From UBA4732 sp963823075 (lineage in GTDB: Bacteria > Planctomycetota > Planctomycetia > Gemmatales > Gemmataceae), in NCBI GenBank assembly GCA_963823075.1, contig CAWGKE010000023.1, positions 2,418,001-2,482,000 of the forward strand: DNA of 64,000 bases, given 5' to 3'. Below are positions 39,610 through 48,588 of this stretch, piece after piece. A program made the position numbers and the translations under genes. The first letter of the stretch is position 1; the number at the start of each line of letters is the position of its first letter. Below the pieces are notes generated by a model that ran no database searches, was not told where the DNA came from, and saw nothing but the letters and a program-made list of their open reading frames with translations.

Positions 39610-39858
39610 TCAGCCTTCCTCCGGCTCGGCGTCCTCGGCGGCGGCGCGGCGGTGCTCTTCAAGGGCGGCGGCGGCCCGGTCCAGGTCGGCGCGGTGGACC
39701 CAGACTTCCGGCCGAAGCCCCTCCACGTCGCCGATGCCCGAGGTCAGGGCCTCGCCGACCACCTTGGCGGCGATGCCTTCTTCCTCCAGCACATTTTGCC
39801 ACAGGGCCGCCTCGGCGGGGTTGGACGCCGTCGCCAACCGGACGATGTCGTCGGACAT
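39610..39858 (-). CDS. DUF2007-type small signal-transducing protein
   Basis: An 82-residue protein. ATG 39858 follows GGGAGAGGATC. The sequence DDIVRLATASNPAEAALWQN and VLEEEGIAAKVVGEAL, then LRPEVWVHRADLDRAAAAL, fits the DUF2007 fold (ferredoxin-like, E-x3-L-x2-x-G-I-x-A). Its function is not established; members are annotated as putative signal-transducing proteins. It is divergent from dinG across 143 bp. Confidence 0.75.
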   Translation of the reverse strand: MSDDIVRLATASNPAEAALWQNVLEEEGIAAKVVGEALTSGIGDVEGLRPEVWVHRADLDRAAAALEEHRRAAAEDAEPEEG

Positions 39859-40001
39859 GATCCTCTCCCTCATTGGTCCTTGGTCGCCGGCCCCGAGCCG
39901 GCCTGTCTTTGCTATGGACGGAGGGCGGCGACGGCCAGCCTTCCGCCGCCCGGCCGGGCGGTGGTACAATCCATCTGCCCTCGCTCCGGGAACCCCGCTT
40001 C

Positions 40002-42083
40002 ATGTCCATCGCTTCCATCCTCGGCCCCGACGGCGCCATCGCCCGCCGCCTGGCGAACTACGAGGCCCGGCCGCAGCAGCTGGCGATGGCGGACGCCGTC
40101 GCCGACGCCATCGCCGGCGGCAAGAAGCTGATGGTCGAAGCCGGGACGGGTGTGGGAAAATCCTTTGCCTACCTCGTCCCCGCGATCCTCGCCGCCACGG
40201 CCAACAAGGACTGCCGCGTCGTCGTCTCGACGCACACCATCAGCCTTCAGGAGCAGCTCGTCCATAAAGACATCCCTTTTCTCCAGAAAGTCATGCCGCA
40301 GCCGTTCACGGCCGTGCTGGTCAAGGGGCGGTCGAACTACGTCAGTCTGCGCCGGCTGCACGGGGCGCAGCAGCGGGCCTTGGCGCTGTTCCCCCCACCC
40401 CACCCCTCCCCCGCGAGGGGGGAGGGAGAAGATCGGATCTTCTCCCTCCCCCCTCGCGGGGGAGGGTTGGGGTGGGGGGGCGCGGCCGACCAGTTGCAGC
40501 AGATCGGCCGCTGGTCGCGGCGGACGGAGGACGGCAGCCGCAGCGACCTCGGCTTCCAACCGCTGCCGGCCGTCTGGGACGCCGTTGAGAGCGACAGCGG
40601 CAACTGCCTCGGCCGCGGCTGCCCCGACTATGCCAAGTGCTTCTACTTCAAGGCGCGCAAGCAGATGTTCGGGGCGCAAATCCTCGTGGTCAACCACGCC
40701 CTGTTCTTCAGCGACCTCGCGCTCCGCCGCGAGGGCGGGGCCATGCTGCCCGATTACAAGGTCGTCGTCTTCGACGAGGCCCACACGCTGGAGGACGTGG
40801 CCGCCGACCACCTCGGCTTGCAGATCGGCCGTGGGGCCGTGGAATGGCTGCTGAACAAGCTCCACAGCCCGCGCCAGCGGCGCGGCCTGCTCAGCTGGTT
40901 CGGCGACGACGACTCCCTCCGCCAGGTCGAGATCACGCGCGGCGCCGCCGAGCAGTTCTTCAACGCCGTCTTCAACTGGTCGCTGCGCCAGCCGCGCGGC
41001 GGCCGCGGCCCCCGCCCTACCGCCGACTCCGTGCGCGTCCGCGAGCCGGGCATTGTCCCCGACAACCTCTCCGAAGAGTTGAAAAAGCTGGCGACCTGCA
41101 TCAACGCGGTCGCCGAGAAGCTGGACGACGAGCAGAAGATCGAGTTCACGGCCGTGTCCGGCCGGGCGTTGCAGCTGGCCCTGTCCATCAAACAGTGGCT
41201 CGGCCAGGAGCTGGAAGGGCAGGTCTACTGGGTCGAGGCGTCCACCGGCCGAACGGCGCGGCTGGAGCTGGCCAGCGCCCCGATCGAGGTCGGCCCGGCC
41301 CTGCAACAGCATCTTTACAGCCAGGTCCCGACCGTGGTGATGACGAGCGCCACGCTCAGCACCGGCGGCCCGACCGGCTTCCGCCACGTCCAGGGCCGGC
41401 TGGGCCTGGACGGCTGCGACGCTCTGCAGCTCGGCAGCCCCTTCAACTTCCGCGAACAGGTCGAATTGCATCTCACCCGCGCCATGCCGGACCCATCGGC
41501 CGACCCGGCCGGCTACGAGGAGGCGGTGATCGCCAAGGTCCCGGAACATATTCAGCGCACGAAGGGGAGGGCGTTCGTCCTGTTCACCAGCAACCAGGCG
41601 ATGCAGAAGGCGACGAGCCGTCTGCGGCCGTGGTGCGAACGGCAGGGCTATCCGCTGCTGAGCCAGAGCGACGGCCTGCCGCGGTCGCAGATGATCGAGC
41701 GCTTCCGCGCGGCGGGCAACGCGGTGCTGTTCGGCGTGGACAGCTTTTGGCAGGGGGTGGACGTGCCGGGCGACGCCCTCTCGAACGTCATCATCACGAA
41801 GCTGCCGTTCGCGGCGCCGGATCGGCCGTTGCTGGCGGCGCGGCAGGAGGCGATCGAGGCGGCGGGCGGGCAGCCGTTCATGGACTACCAGCTGCCGCAG
41901 GCGGTCATCAAGCTGAAGCAGGGGTTCGGCCGGCTGATCCGCACCGCGACGGACAGGGGGAGCGTGGTCATCCTCGATCCGCGGCTGCTGACCAAGGGAT
42001 ATGGACGAGTTTTTCTGGCGGCGCTGCCGGAATGCCGGCGATGGGTCGATGGGGCGCCGGCACAGGACACGCCGGGCGCGTGA
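40002..42083 (+). CDS. dinG: DinG-family ATP-dependent DNA helicase
   Basis: A 693-residue XPD/DinG-type 5'-3' helicase acting in repair and R-loop removal. ATG 40002 gives MSIASILGPDGAIARRLANY. Walker A VEAGTGVGKSFAYLVPA, the DEAH box VVVFDEAHTLEDVA, helicase motif IV-VI region VLFTSNQAMQKATSRLR and GVDSFWQGVDVPGDALSNVI are visible. Cysteines CLGRGCPDYAKC occur where the family holds a 4Fe-4S cluster. An 89-bp in-frame palindrome adds about 30 residues between ALFPP and AADQLQ, just before that cluster. The 3' end overlaps the convergent GH3-like gene by 116 bp. Confidence 0.92.
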   Translation: MSIASILGPDGAIARRLANYEARPQQLAMADAVADAIAGGKKLMVEAGTGVGKSFAYLVPAILAATANKDCRVVVSTHTISLQEQLVHKDIPFLQKVMPQPFTAVLVKGRSNYVSLRRLHGAQQRALALFPPPHPSPARGEGEDRIFSLPPRGGGLGWGGAADQLQQIGRWSRRTEDGSRSDLGFQPLPAVWDAVESDSGNCLGRGCPDYAKCFYFKARKQMFGAQILVVNHALFFSDLALRREGGAMLPDYKVVVFDEAHTLEDVAADHLGLQIGRGAVEWLLNKLHSPRQRRGLLSWFGDDDSLRQVEITRGAAEQFFNAVFNWSLRQPRGGRGPRPTADSVRVREPGIVPDNLSEELKKLATCINAVAEKLDDEQKIEFTAVSGRALQLALSIKQWLGQELEGQVYWVEASTGRTARLELASAPIEVGPALQQHLYSQVPTVVMTSATLSTGGPTGFRHVQGRLGLDGCDALQLGSPFNFREQVELHLTRAMPDPSADPAGYEEAVIAKVPEHIQRTKGRAFVLFTSNQAMQKATSRLRPWCERQGYPLLSQSDGLPRSQMIERFRAAGNAVLFGVDSFWQGVDVPGDALSNVIITKLPFAAPDRPLLAARQEAIEAAGGQPFMDYQLPQAVIKLKQGFGRLIRTATDRGSVVILDPRLLTKGYGRVFLAALPECRRWVDGAPAQDTPGA
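40391..40479. repeat. 89-bp palindrome in frame inside dinG
   Basis: Arms 40391-40434 and 40436-40479 are complementary over 44 bases with one mismatch and a single-base centre. In the dinG frame it reads PHPSPARGEGEDRIFSLPPR followed by a glycine-rich piece, a stretch absent from ordinary DinG proteins. It is the longest of the G/C-rich palindromes in this window. Confidence 0.93.
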
Positions 42084-43128
42084 CGATCTTCCGCCCGTCC
42101 ACGACCACTTCGACCGGCGCTGGCGCCGGCATTTCCACGATCTGCAATAGCGGCGGATCGCGCCGCTCGAAGCGCACGGCCACGCCGGTGCGGCAGCCCC
42201 ACAGGCCGGCCGGAGAAGTCATCGCCATTTCATAGACGACGCCCGGCTCGACCTCTTCCAGCGTGTGCCGCACGGCTTCCGGTTTGCCGGCCTGCGCCGC
42301 CGGGGTGAACTCGAAGTAGACGCCGTGGTCGCAGAGGAGGCTCAGTAGGGGCGGGGTCGCCCCGCCCCTACCGCCGCGGCGCGGGTCTTCCACGGCGATG
42401 GGGCCTTCCGGAAAGATGCGCGTCTCCAGCAGCAGCATGCCGTCGCCCAGCGCTTCCCGCAGGCGCGGCGCGGGATCGTCGATGGGGCTGGACCTGTTGT
42501 ACAGAACGGCCGTTAGATGAGGCCAAATATCCGTGATGCGATCGCGGCCGGCGACTTCCCTTGCCCGCTCGATCCAGGAGACGATGCTCCCGGCCGATCC
42601 CGCCAGGCAGGTTACTTGGTCCGGAAGGAGTCGCTCCACGGCGACGCCGTCCACGGACGTGTAAGGCCGAACCAGCGCGGGAAGGACGGCGACTCCGTCG
42701 AGGACGACGAGACGGCCGGACAGCAAACGGGCCATCGGCCGGGCGCCGATGACGAAGGCGAGGGCAGTGCGCCAGGCGGCGGCGTGGGCCTGCCGCAGCA
42801 GCTTGCCGCCGCCGGTCGTCGGCCCGCCTGCACGCCGCAGCTCCGCCGGCGTGCGCAGCGGGAGGAGCCGACGGAAATCGGCCTCGGTGCGGATACGGCG
42901 GAAGTCGTGGTCCCGGCCGAACGGCGTCGCCTCGGCCGCGTGTACCAGCCCCAGGAGAATGCGCCGCTGACGCCGCGCCGCCTCCAGCCGGTCGAAGCGG
43001 GCAACCTCTCGCCGGGCACGCGCACGGAGGACGGCGTCCGCAACCCGGCGGAAGACGACGGAATCGATCAGCCGCCGTAAGGCGGTGTGAGGGGATGCGT
43101 GCGCGATCAAGTGTTCAGGTGTCGCCAA
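41968..43128 (-). CDS. GH3 auxin-responsive-promoter family protein, short form
   Basis: A 386-residue protein of the GH3-like adenylating family in bacteria. The order of segments LLGLVHAAEATPFGRDHDFR, DFRRLLPLRTPAEL and later VYFEFTP, LEEVEPGVVYEMAMTS and AGLWGCRTGVAVRFERRDPP matches GH3 proteins. It is much shorter than the usual 500-plus residues, and the ATP-binding SSGTTxGxxK motif is not found where expected, so acyl-adenylate activity is doubtful. A palindrome (42345-42371) is in frame in a loop (GGRGGATPPLL). It overlaps the convergent dinG gene by 116 bp. Confidence 0.65.
   Translation of the reverse strand: MATPEHLIAHASPHTALRRLIDSVVFRRVADAVLRARARREVARFDRLEAARRQRRILLGLVHAAEATPFGRDHDFRRIRTEADFRRLLPLRTPAELRRAGGPTTGGGKLLRQAHAAAWRTALAFVIGARPMARLLSGRLVVLDGVAVLPALVRPYTSVDGVAVERLLPDQVTCLAGSAGSIVSWIERAREVAGRDRITDIWPHLTAVLYNRSSPIDDPAPRLREALGDGMLLLETRIFPEGPIAVEDPRRGGRGGATPPLLSLLCDHGVYFEFTPAAQAGKPEAVRHTLEEVEPGVVYEMAMTSPAGLWGCRTGVAVRFERRDPPLLQIVEMPAPAPVEVVVDGRKIVTRPACPVPAPHRPIAGIPAAPPEKLVHIPWSAAADRG
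42345..42371. repeat. In-frame 27-bp palindrome in GH3-like gene
   Basis: GTAGGGGCGGGG, three bases, then CCCCGCCCCTAC. A nearly identical palindrome lies at 13832-13850 between genes. In this gene it encodes GGRGGA. Confidence 0.85.
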
Positions 43129-43452
43129 TCCCAGGAGCGAGTCGCGAGTCCTTCGGGGATGAGCGTACCGCGCCGGGTAAGCCGTTTACAAGACAAAACG
43201 CCCAAATTGCGCGGACCATGTGAGAACGAAAGTTCACCTATCCGGCAAGATCGGTCCAAACGGCACAGACGGCCGCAGGCATCGCCTAACTCCTGATGGC
43301 GCTACGACTGCAAGTTCACATCCGCCGAGTCTGCTAGAGTTCCGAGGGAACGGTGCGACGGGCCAGGTCCAAAATGAGAGGGACACGCCCGCCGATCCTC
43401 GTCGCCGTACAATCGCAACCGGCCCATCCCCATCACTTTCCGGGAGCGCATC
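43129..43452. other. Gene-free stretch with partial copy of the 3 kb MITE-like element
   Basis: Divergent intergenic region between the GH3-like and M24 genes. Positions 43358-43375 are identical to the right end of the element at 3031-3214 (ACGGGCCAGGTCCAAAAT), followed by a diverged GGGACACGCC. Nothing else supported was seen. Confidence 0.5.
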
Positions 43453-44547
43453 ATGTTGACGGCGGAGGGATGTCGGCGGCGTCGGGAACGCCTGTGGCAG
43501 CGGCTCGACCCCAAGCCGGACAGCGATCATCTCCGTCTGGCCGACCCCATCCACTTGATGTACCTGGCCGACTTCCACGTCGATCCGTTCAGCCTCGGCG
43601 GCGGCTTCGGCGGCTACCTGCTCCTGCGCAACGACGGCCGGGCCAAGCTCCTCCACGACAACCGCCTGCCCGAATCGGCGGCCGAGGCCCACGTCGAGGA
43701 GCGCGTCGTCGTGCCCTGGTACGACGGTCAGTCCCCTGCCCGCGGTCCCCGCCAGCTCGCCCCGCTGGCGGAGGTCAACCCTGCCCATACCGGCCTTCGC
43801 GTCCACGACCGGCCCGGCGACCCCTACGCCGCCACGGTCATTTCGACCATCGCCGACATGCGCCGCCGCAAAGACCCGGATGAAATCGACCTGTTGAAGC
43901 GCTGTATGCGCGCCACGGAGGCCGGCCACGCCTGGGCGCGGGCCGAAATCAAGCCGGGCATGACCGAACTGGACGTGTACCGCGGCGTCAACTCCGCCTG
44001 CATCCGCGCGGCCGGCCAGGCCGTCATCGTCTACGGCGACTTCGCCGTGTGTCCGGGACCGGAACGGCGCGGCGGCCCGCCGACCGGCCGCGTCCTCGAA
44101 CCCGGCGACATGTTCATCCTCGATTTCTCCGTCGTGATCGCCGGCTACCGCAGCGACTTCACCAACACGCTGGTCGTCGGCCGCGAACCGACGGCCGACC
44201 AGCGGCGGCTGTACGACCTGTGCATGGGAGCGATGGCGGCCGGCGAGAAGGAGCTGCGGGCGGGGCGGGAGTGCCGCATCGTCTACGGGGCGGTGCGCGA
44301 GGTGTTCGAGAAGGCGGGCGTGGCGGAGCATTTCCCGCATCACGCCGGCCACGGCCTCGGCCTGACGCACCCCGAGGCGCCGTACCTCGTGCGGCACGCC
44401 GACGAGACGCTCCTGGCCGGCGACGTGGTGACGCTGGAGCCGGGGCTGTACGTCGCCGGCGTCGGCGGCATCCGCATCGAACACAATTACCTTGTCACCG
44501 ACCGGGGCTATGAGCGGCTGAGCAATCACGTCATTGCCCTGCGATGA
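43453..44547 (+). CDS. M24-family Xaa-Pro dipeptidase/aminopeptidase
   Basis: A 364-residue metallopeptidase of the pita-bread fold. ATG 43453 follows GGGAGCGCATC. The N-terminal domain shows LADPIHLMYLADFHVDPFSL. The catalytic domain carries the dinuclear metal ligands: D in FILDFSVVIAGYRSDFTNTL (both aspartates), H in HHAGHGLGLTHPEAPYL, E in VVTLEPGLYV and E in IRIEHNYLVT. All five ligands are present, so activity on Xaa-Pro bonds is likely. The remnant at 47587-47685 is a diverged copy of its last 30 codons. Confidence 0.92.
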   Translation: MLTAEGCRRRRERLWQRLDPKPDSDHLRLADPIHLMYLADFHVDPFSLGGGFGGYLLLRNDGRAKLLHDNRLPESAAEAHVEERVVVPWYDGQSPARGPRQLAPLAEVNPAHTGLRVHDRPGDPYAATVISTIADMRRRKDPDEIDLLKRCMRATEAGHAWARAEIKPGMTELDVYRGVNSACIRAAGQAVIVYGDFAVCPGPERRGGPPTGRVLEPGDMFILDFSVVIAGYRSDFTNTLVVGREPTADQRRLYDLCMGAMAAGEKELRAGRECRIVYGAVREVFEKAGVAEHFPHHAGHGLGLTHPEAPYLVRHADETLLAGDVVTLEPGLYVAGVGGIRIEHNYLVTDRGYERLSNHVIALR

Positions 44548-44693
44548 GGCGGACGCGGGGTGGCGTTGCCGATCGCGATGGGAGAGCTTGGGCGGCTTGT
44601 CGCGCTCGCTCGGCTTCAGGTCCCCAACGGCAGGCTGGGGCAAGTGGGTGCGGCTGAAATTCGGCAGCGGTTTGGCTGATTCGGGCATGGGTC

Positions 44694-44749
44694 CTGTAGC
44701 ACAAGCTTCAGCTTGTGCCGCCCCGCACAAACTGAAGCTTGTGCTACAG
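44694..44749. repeat. 25-bp-arm palindrome CTGTAGCACAAGCTTCAGC type
   Basis: Arms 44694-44718 and 44725-44749 pair with a single mismatch around a 6-base loop. It lies in the 330-bp gap (44548-44877) between the M24 peptidase and the kinase gene; no other feature is supported in that gap. Confidence 0.85.
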
Positions 44750-44877
44750 CCGTCGCGGCCCAGCGGCAGCCGCACCCGGGGCAAAGTGGCGCGCAGGTAT
44801 TTCGCTGGCAACCACGCCGGACGGGCCGGTATAACGGGGATGGACGAGTTCACGCCCCGATCGCTTCGAGGTGCCCC

Positions 44878-47347
44878 GTGGACGAGACGCGCTCCGCCGA
44901 TCCCCTTCCGGATTCCGCTCCGCTCGACGCCACCCCGCCGAAGATGACGCGCAACACGGGGGCCATTTCAACGGGCCTGACGCCGGGCGAGAGCCGCGAA
45001 TACCCCGACGTGCCCGGCTACGAGATCCTCGGCGTCCTCGGCCACGGCGGCATGGGCGTCGTCTACCGGGCGCGCCAGCTCAAGGCCAATCGCCTCGTGG
45101 CCCTGAAGATGATCCGCGCCGTCGAACACGCCACGCCGCACGAGCGCCTGCGTTTCCAGATCGAGACGGAAGCGGTGGCGCGCTTGCAGCATCCGAACAT
45201 CGTGCAGTTGCACGAGGTCGGCGAGGTGCGCGGCCAGCCGTACTTTTCGCTGGAGTTCTGCGACGGCGGCACGCTCACCGACCAGTTGAAGAAGAAGCGT
45301 CCGTCTCCGCGCGAAGCGGCCGAGTTGATCGAGACGCTGGCGCGGGCCATGCACTACGCCCATCTGCGGGGGGTGGTGCATCGCGATCTGAAACCGGGGA
45401 ACGTCCTGCTCACGGCCGACGGCACGCCGAAGATCACGGATTTCGGGCTGGCCAAGCGCATCGACGACGAGGCGCGCGACGTGAGCAAATCGGGCGCGAT
45501 CATGGGGACGGCATCGTACATGGCGCCGGAGCAGGCGGCCGGCAAGGTGCGCGACACGGGTCCGGCGGCCGACGTTTATGCGCTGGGGGCGTTGCTGTAC
45601 GAGTGCCTGACGGGCCGGCCGCCGTTCGAGGGGCCGCAGCACGCCGTTCTCGTCAGCGTGATGAGCGAGGAACCGGCGCGGCCATCGCGTCTGGCGCCGA
45701 AAGTACCGCGCGACCTGGAGACGATTTGCCTGAAGTGCCTGAGCAAGGAACCGGCCCGGCGCTATGCCAGCGCCGAGGCGTTGGCGGATGATCTGCGTCG
45801 TTTCCTGGCGGATGAGCCGGTGCGGGCGCGGCCGGTGGGTCGTCTGGAGCGGGCGGTCAAGTGGGCGCGGCGGCGGCCGGCGGCGGCGGCGCTGCTGGGC
45901 GTCACGATGTTGGCCCTCGTCGCCCTGGTTGTTCTCGCAGCAAACCTGGTGGTCGCCCGGAGCGACGCCGACGAGAAGCGAAAGGACGCGGAACAGCAGA
46001 AGGGCGTCGCCCTGGGAAAGGAAAAGGAGGCGAAGGACGAAGCCGCCAAGGCGGAAAGAGTCAGTGACTATCTCGTGAGCATCTTTCAGTTCGCCGATGC
46101 CAACGGTCAGCGGGGCACGATGACCGCCCGTCAGATCCTGGACGATGCCGAAAACAGCATTCCGCAGGAGTTTGCGGACCAACCCGAGCTGCGCGAGAAA
46201 CTGCTGCAGAAGATCGGGACCGTGTACGACAAATTAACCGCCGCTGCTCCGCTGGCCATGATTCTGGAGTTGCGCGGCACGGTGCAGTTGCAATCGACCC
46301 GGGACCCAAACCGGCGGGCGGTCCCGCAGACGCTGCTCTATATCGGCGACCGCCTGACGCTGGCCGCCGACGCCCAGGTGCAGCTCATCGTCCTGTCCGA
46401 CTGGCACAAGGAACGGCTCCGCCCGGGCATGGAGGCGACGATCCGCCGCAAAGGCTGTGAACCGGCCGACGCTGTCACGGAGCGGGACCGGGATCCCTTA
46501 ATGACGTTCGTGCGTCTGCCGAAGGGGACGTTCTACATGGGTTGGGGCTCCGATGTTGCGAATGGGACGATCCAGAAAGGGATGAAGACGGAGATCGCGG
46601 AGGATTTCGAGATCGCCGTGCATGATGTGACGCAGGGGCAGTGGCAGGCGGTCATGGGCGAGAACCCGAGTAGCTTTTCCCGCCTTGGCGGCAGTCGGCT
46701 TCAGGTCAAGAATATCTCCGATGAGGAGTTGAAGCTGTTCCCGGTGGAGAGTGTGTCGTGGGACGACGCGCAGGCGTTCATCCAGAAGCTGAATAAAAAA
46801 GAGCGTGGTCGTGGATATTTGTACCGCTTGCCGACGGAGGCGGAATGGGAATATGCATGTCGGGCAGGGGCCACTTCTGAGGAAGAATGTTCGTACCCCT
46901 TCTACTTCGACAAGCCGACCAACGACCTGTGTTCGGAGCAAGCGAACTTCAACGGCAACAGTCCGTTCGGCAATGCGGCGAGGGGGCCATACCTGGGGCG
47001 GCCGACGCGGGTCGGCGCGTACCCACCGAACAAGTTGGGTTTGTGCGACATGCAGGGCAACGTGTGGCAATGGTGCAACGACGAATATTATGCGACGGAG
47101 AGGACGGTTTTAGGTCCGAGCGCGGCGGGTTTGCTGGGCTCGCCGTGCGGCCAGGGGCCCTTTCTTGCGGTCGCCGATGTTATCCACGGGCGAGAAGCCT
47201 TCCTGGGGGGCTCGGTCCGGGTGCTACCGGGGCGGCTGCTGGACCAGCGGCGGCTCCTACTGCCAGCCGACGTGCCGCGGCTGGGAACCGGAGTGGGGCC
47301 GGCTCTATGTCCTCGGGTTCCGTCTTGCCCGAGTTCCCGTCCGGTAG
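44878..47347 (+). CDS. Ser/Thr kinase fused to formylglycine-generating-enzyme (SUMF1) fold (frame break near end)
   Basis: About 820 residues. GTG 44878 gives VDETRSADPLPDSAPLDATP. Kinase domain (about 45-310): YEILGVLGHGGMGVVYRARQ, ALKMI lysine, HRDLKPGNVLL, ITDFGLAKRI and MGTASYMAPEQAAG. Then RPAAAALLGVTMLALVALVV, a membrane span (about 345-365). The C-terminal FGE-sulfatase fold has MTFVRLPKGTFYMGWGSD, FEIAVHDVTQGQWQAVMG, YRLPTEAEWEYACRAG and CDMQGNVWQWCNDEYY. The frame breaks near 47231 (CTACCGGGG); the next frame gives RGGCWTSGGSYCQP and the classical end LGFRLARVPVR at 47347. A kinase inside with an SUMF1 domain outside is a common planctomycete fusion. The catalytic cysteines of true FGEs were not recognised. 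Confidence 0.88.
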
Positions 47348-47586
47348 CCAACTATGGCAGCGGAGGCCGTGTCGGCGTTTTGTGACAGTAAAGGCATGTC
47401 GTCGGTCAGGACCACGAAGACTGACCAACCAGGCGATTGTCCCGCGGCAACGCCGCGGTTATGATGGTCCATAGATTCGCCCTCCCCTTCCTCTTCCGAG
47501 GCGTCGATCACCGCGCGGAGATCACCGACCAGGGCGGCCGGCCGGTGCGCGTCACGCAGGGCGAGCCGATAGCGGAGCTGTTCTAA

Positions 47587-47685
47587 ACGGCCGTCGCCCG
47601 CGTCCGCATCGAAAACAACTATCTCGTCACCGACCGGAGCTATGAACGGTTGAGCAACCATGAGTTCGCCCTGCGCCGACGCGGA
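47587..47685 (+). pseudogene. Remnant of an M24 peptidase C-terminus
   Basis: The stretch RVRIENNYLVTDRSYERLSN followed by HEFAL corresponds closely to the last residues of the M24 gene at 43453-44547 (IRIEHNYLVTDRGYERLSNH). It has no start codon or upstream M24 domain. It is therefore a fragment of a diverged duplicate, separated from the intact gene by the kinase gene. A 41-codon open frame just before it (47461-47586) was not recognised. Confidence 0.7.
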
Positions 47686-48068
47686 CGACGAGCCGCGGCG
47701 CCGGCCGTCTGTCGGAAAGGGGCGCCCCGGCTCGGTCCGGCTTCCCCTTTCCGCATGGGCAAGCGCCGAAGACACGCGACGACGACGGCCGCGCCCAGAC
47801 CGAGGGTCGCGGCGCCCAGCAGCACGAGCCAGAGGGCCAGGGCGGCCGCCGTCATGACGTCCTGTTGAATCTGCGACGCATCGGGCAGCCCGACAGCGGC
47901 TGCGTCCCCGGGGTCCCCGGAGTCCGCGGCGCCGGCCGCCGCGCCGACGCTTCGCGCTGCCATCACGGCGGGGAGCAGCGCGGCGAAGATCGCCCACGCA
48001 AGAATCAACCCCAGAATCGGCAACGCCACGCGCCCCACCAGGCTTCGGGCGGAAGAATGATTCGTCAT
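47640..48068 (-). CDS. Small two-helix membrane protein
   Basis: A 142-residue protein. ATG 48068 follows GGAGGG. Two hydrophobic helices are seen (VALPILGLILAWAIFAALLP and ALALWLVLLGAATLGLGAA), separated by an acidic, alanine-rich periplasmic stretch; the tail is basic (RRPRRRRANSWLL). Family unknown. Its 3' end runs into the M24 remnant on the other strand, so the last residues may not be ancestral. Confidence 0.55.
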   Translation of the reverse strand: MTNHSSARSLVGRVALPILGLILAWAIFAALLPAVMAARSVGAAAGAADSGDPGDAAAVGLPDASQIQQDVMTAAALALWLVLLGAATLGLGAAVVVACLRRLPMRKGEAGPSRGAPFRQTAGAAARRPRRRRANSWLLNRS

Positions 48069-48314
48069 GGTTCGCCCTCCCTCGTTTCCAGGCATCGTCT
48101 CCATCCCGCTGCCTTCCTTACGACAATAGGGGCCGCGTGTGACGCCAGGACGACAGCGGCCCGGCCCAACGCCCCGGATGGACCGTCGGGACAAGTCCGG
48201 CCGCGCTGGGCGACCGTCCATGGCCCATAATGTGGTAATGCCGATTTCTCGCCGCGCACTGCCGTAACCGCGTTGCTTTCTCGGCCCAGAACGATCCCAT
48301 GAAAGGATGAACCC

Positions 48315-48524
48315 ATGAAATGCTGGTTCTGCGACCAGGACGCCCGGGGGACCTGCGCCGCCTGCGGCCGCGGCCTTTGCCGCGACCACGCCCACAAGCA
48401 CGACGAGCTGACCATCGCCAAGACCGACACCAGCACCGGCTATTCCACCTATTACAACGTCTATGGCGCTCTGAAATGCAGCGAATGCCGCCTCGAATGG
48501 AAGACGTTCAAGCCCGGCGGCTGA
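48315..48524 (+). CDS. Small cysteine-rich zinc-binding protein
   Basis: A 69-residue protein with CWFCDQDARGTCAACGRGLC then RDHAHKHDE and CSECRLEWKTF. Eight cysteines and several histidines suggest two zinc sites of the treble-clef or B-box kind; it resembles DUF2180-type small proteins. ATG 48315 follows GAAAGGATGA. It lies 64 bp before cinA. The role is unknown. Confidence 0.65.
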   Translation: MKCWFCDQDARGTCAACGRGLCRDHAHKHDELTIAKTDTSTGYSTYYNVYGALKCSECRLEWKTFKPGG

Positions 48525-48588
48525 CGGCGGGGGCGACGGGGCGGCGGCTCGTATAATACCTACTCGCCCGACCCCAGGCCCCGGCGCC

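Noticed and set aside
47461..47586. 41-codon frame MMVHRFALPFLFRGVDHRAE
   Set aside because: Short, no ribosome-binding site and no recognised family; possible but unsupported.
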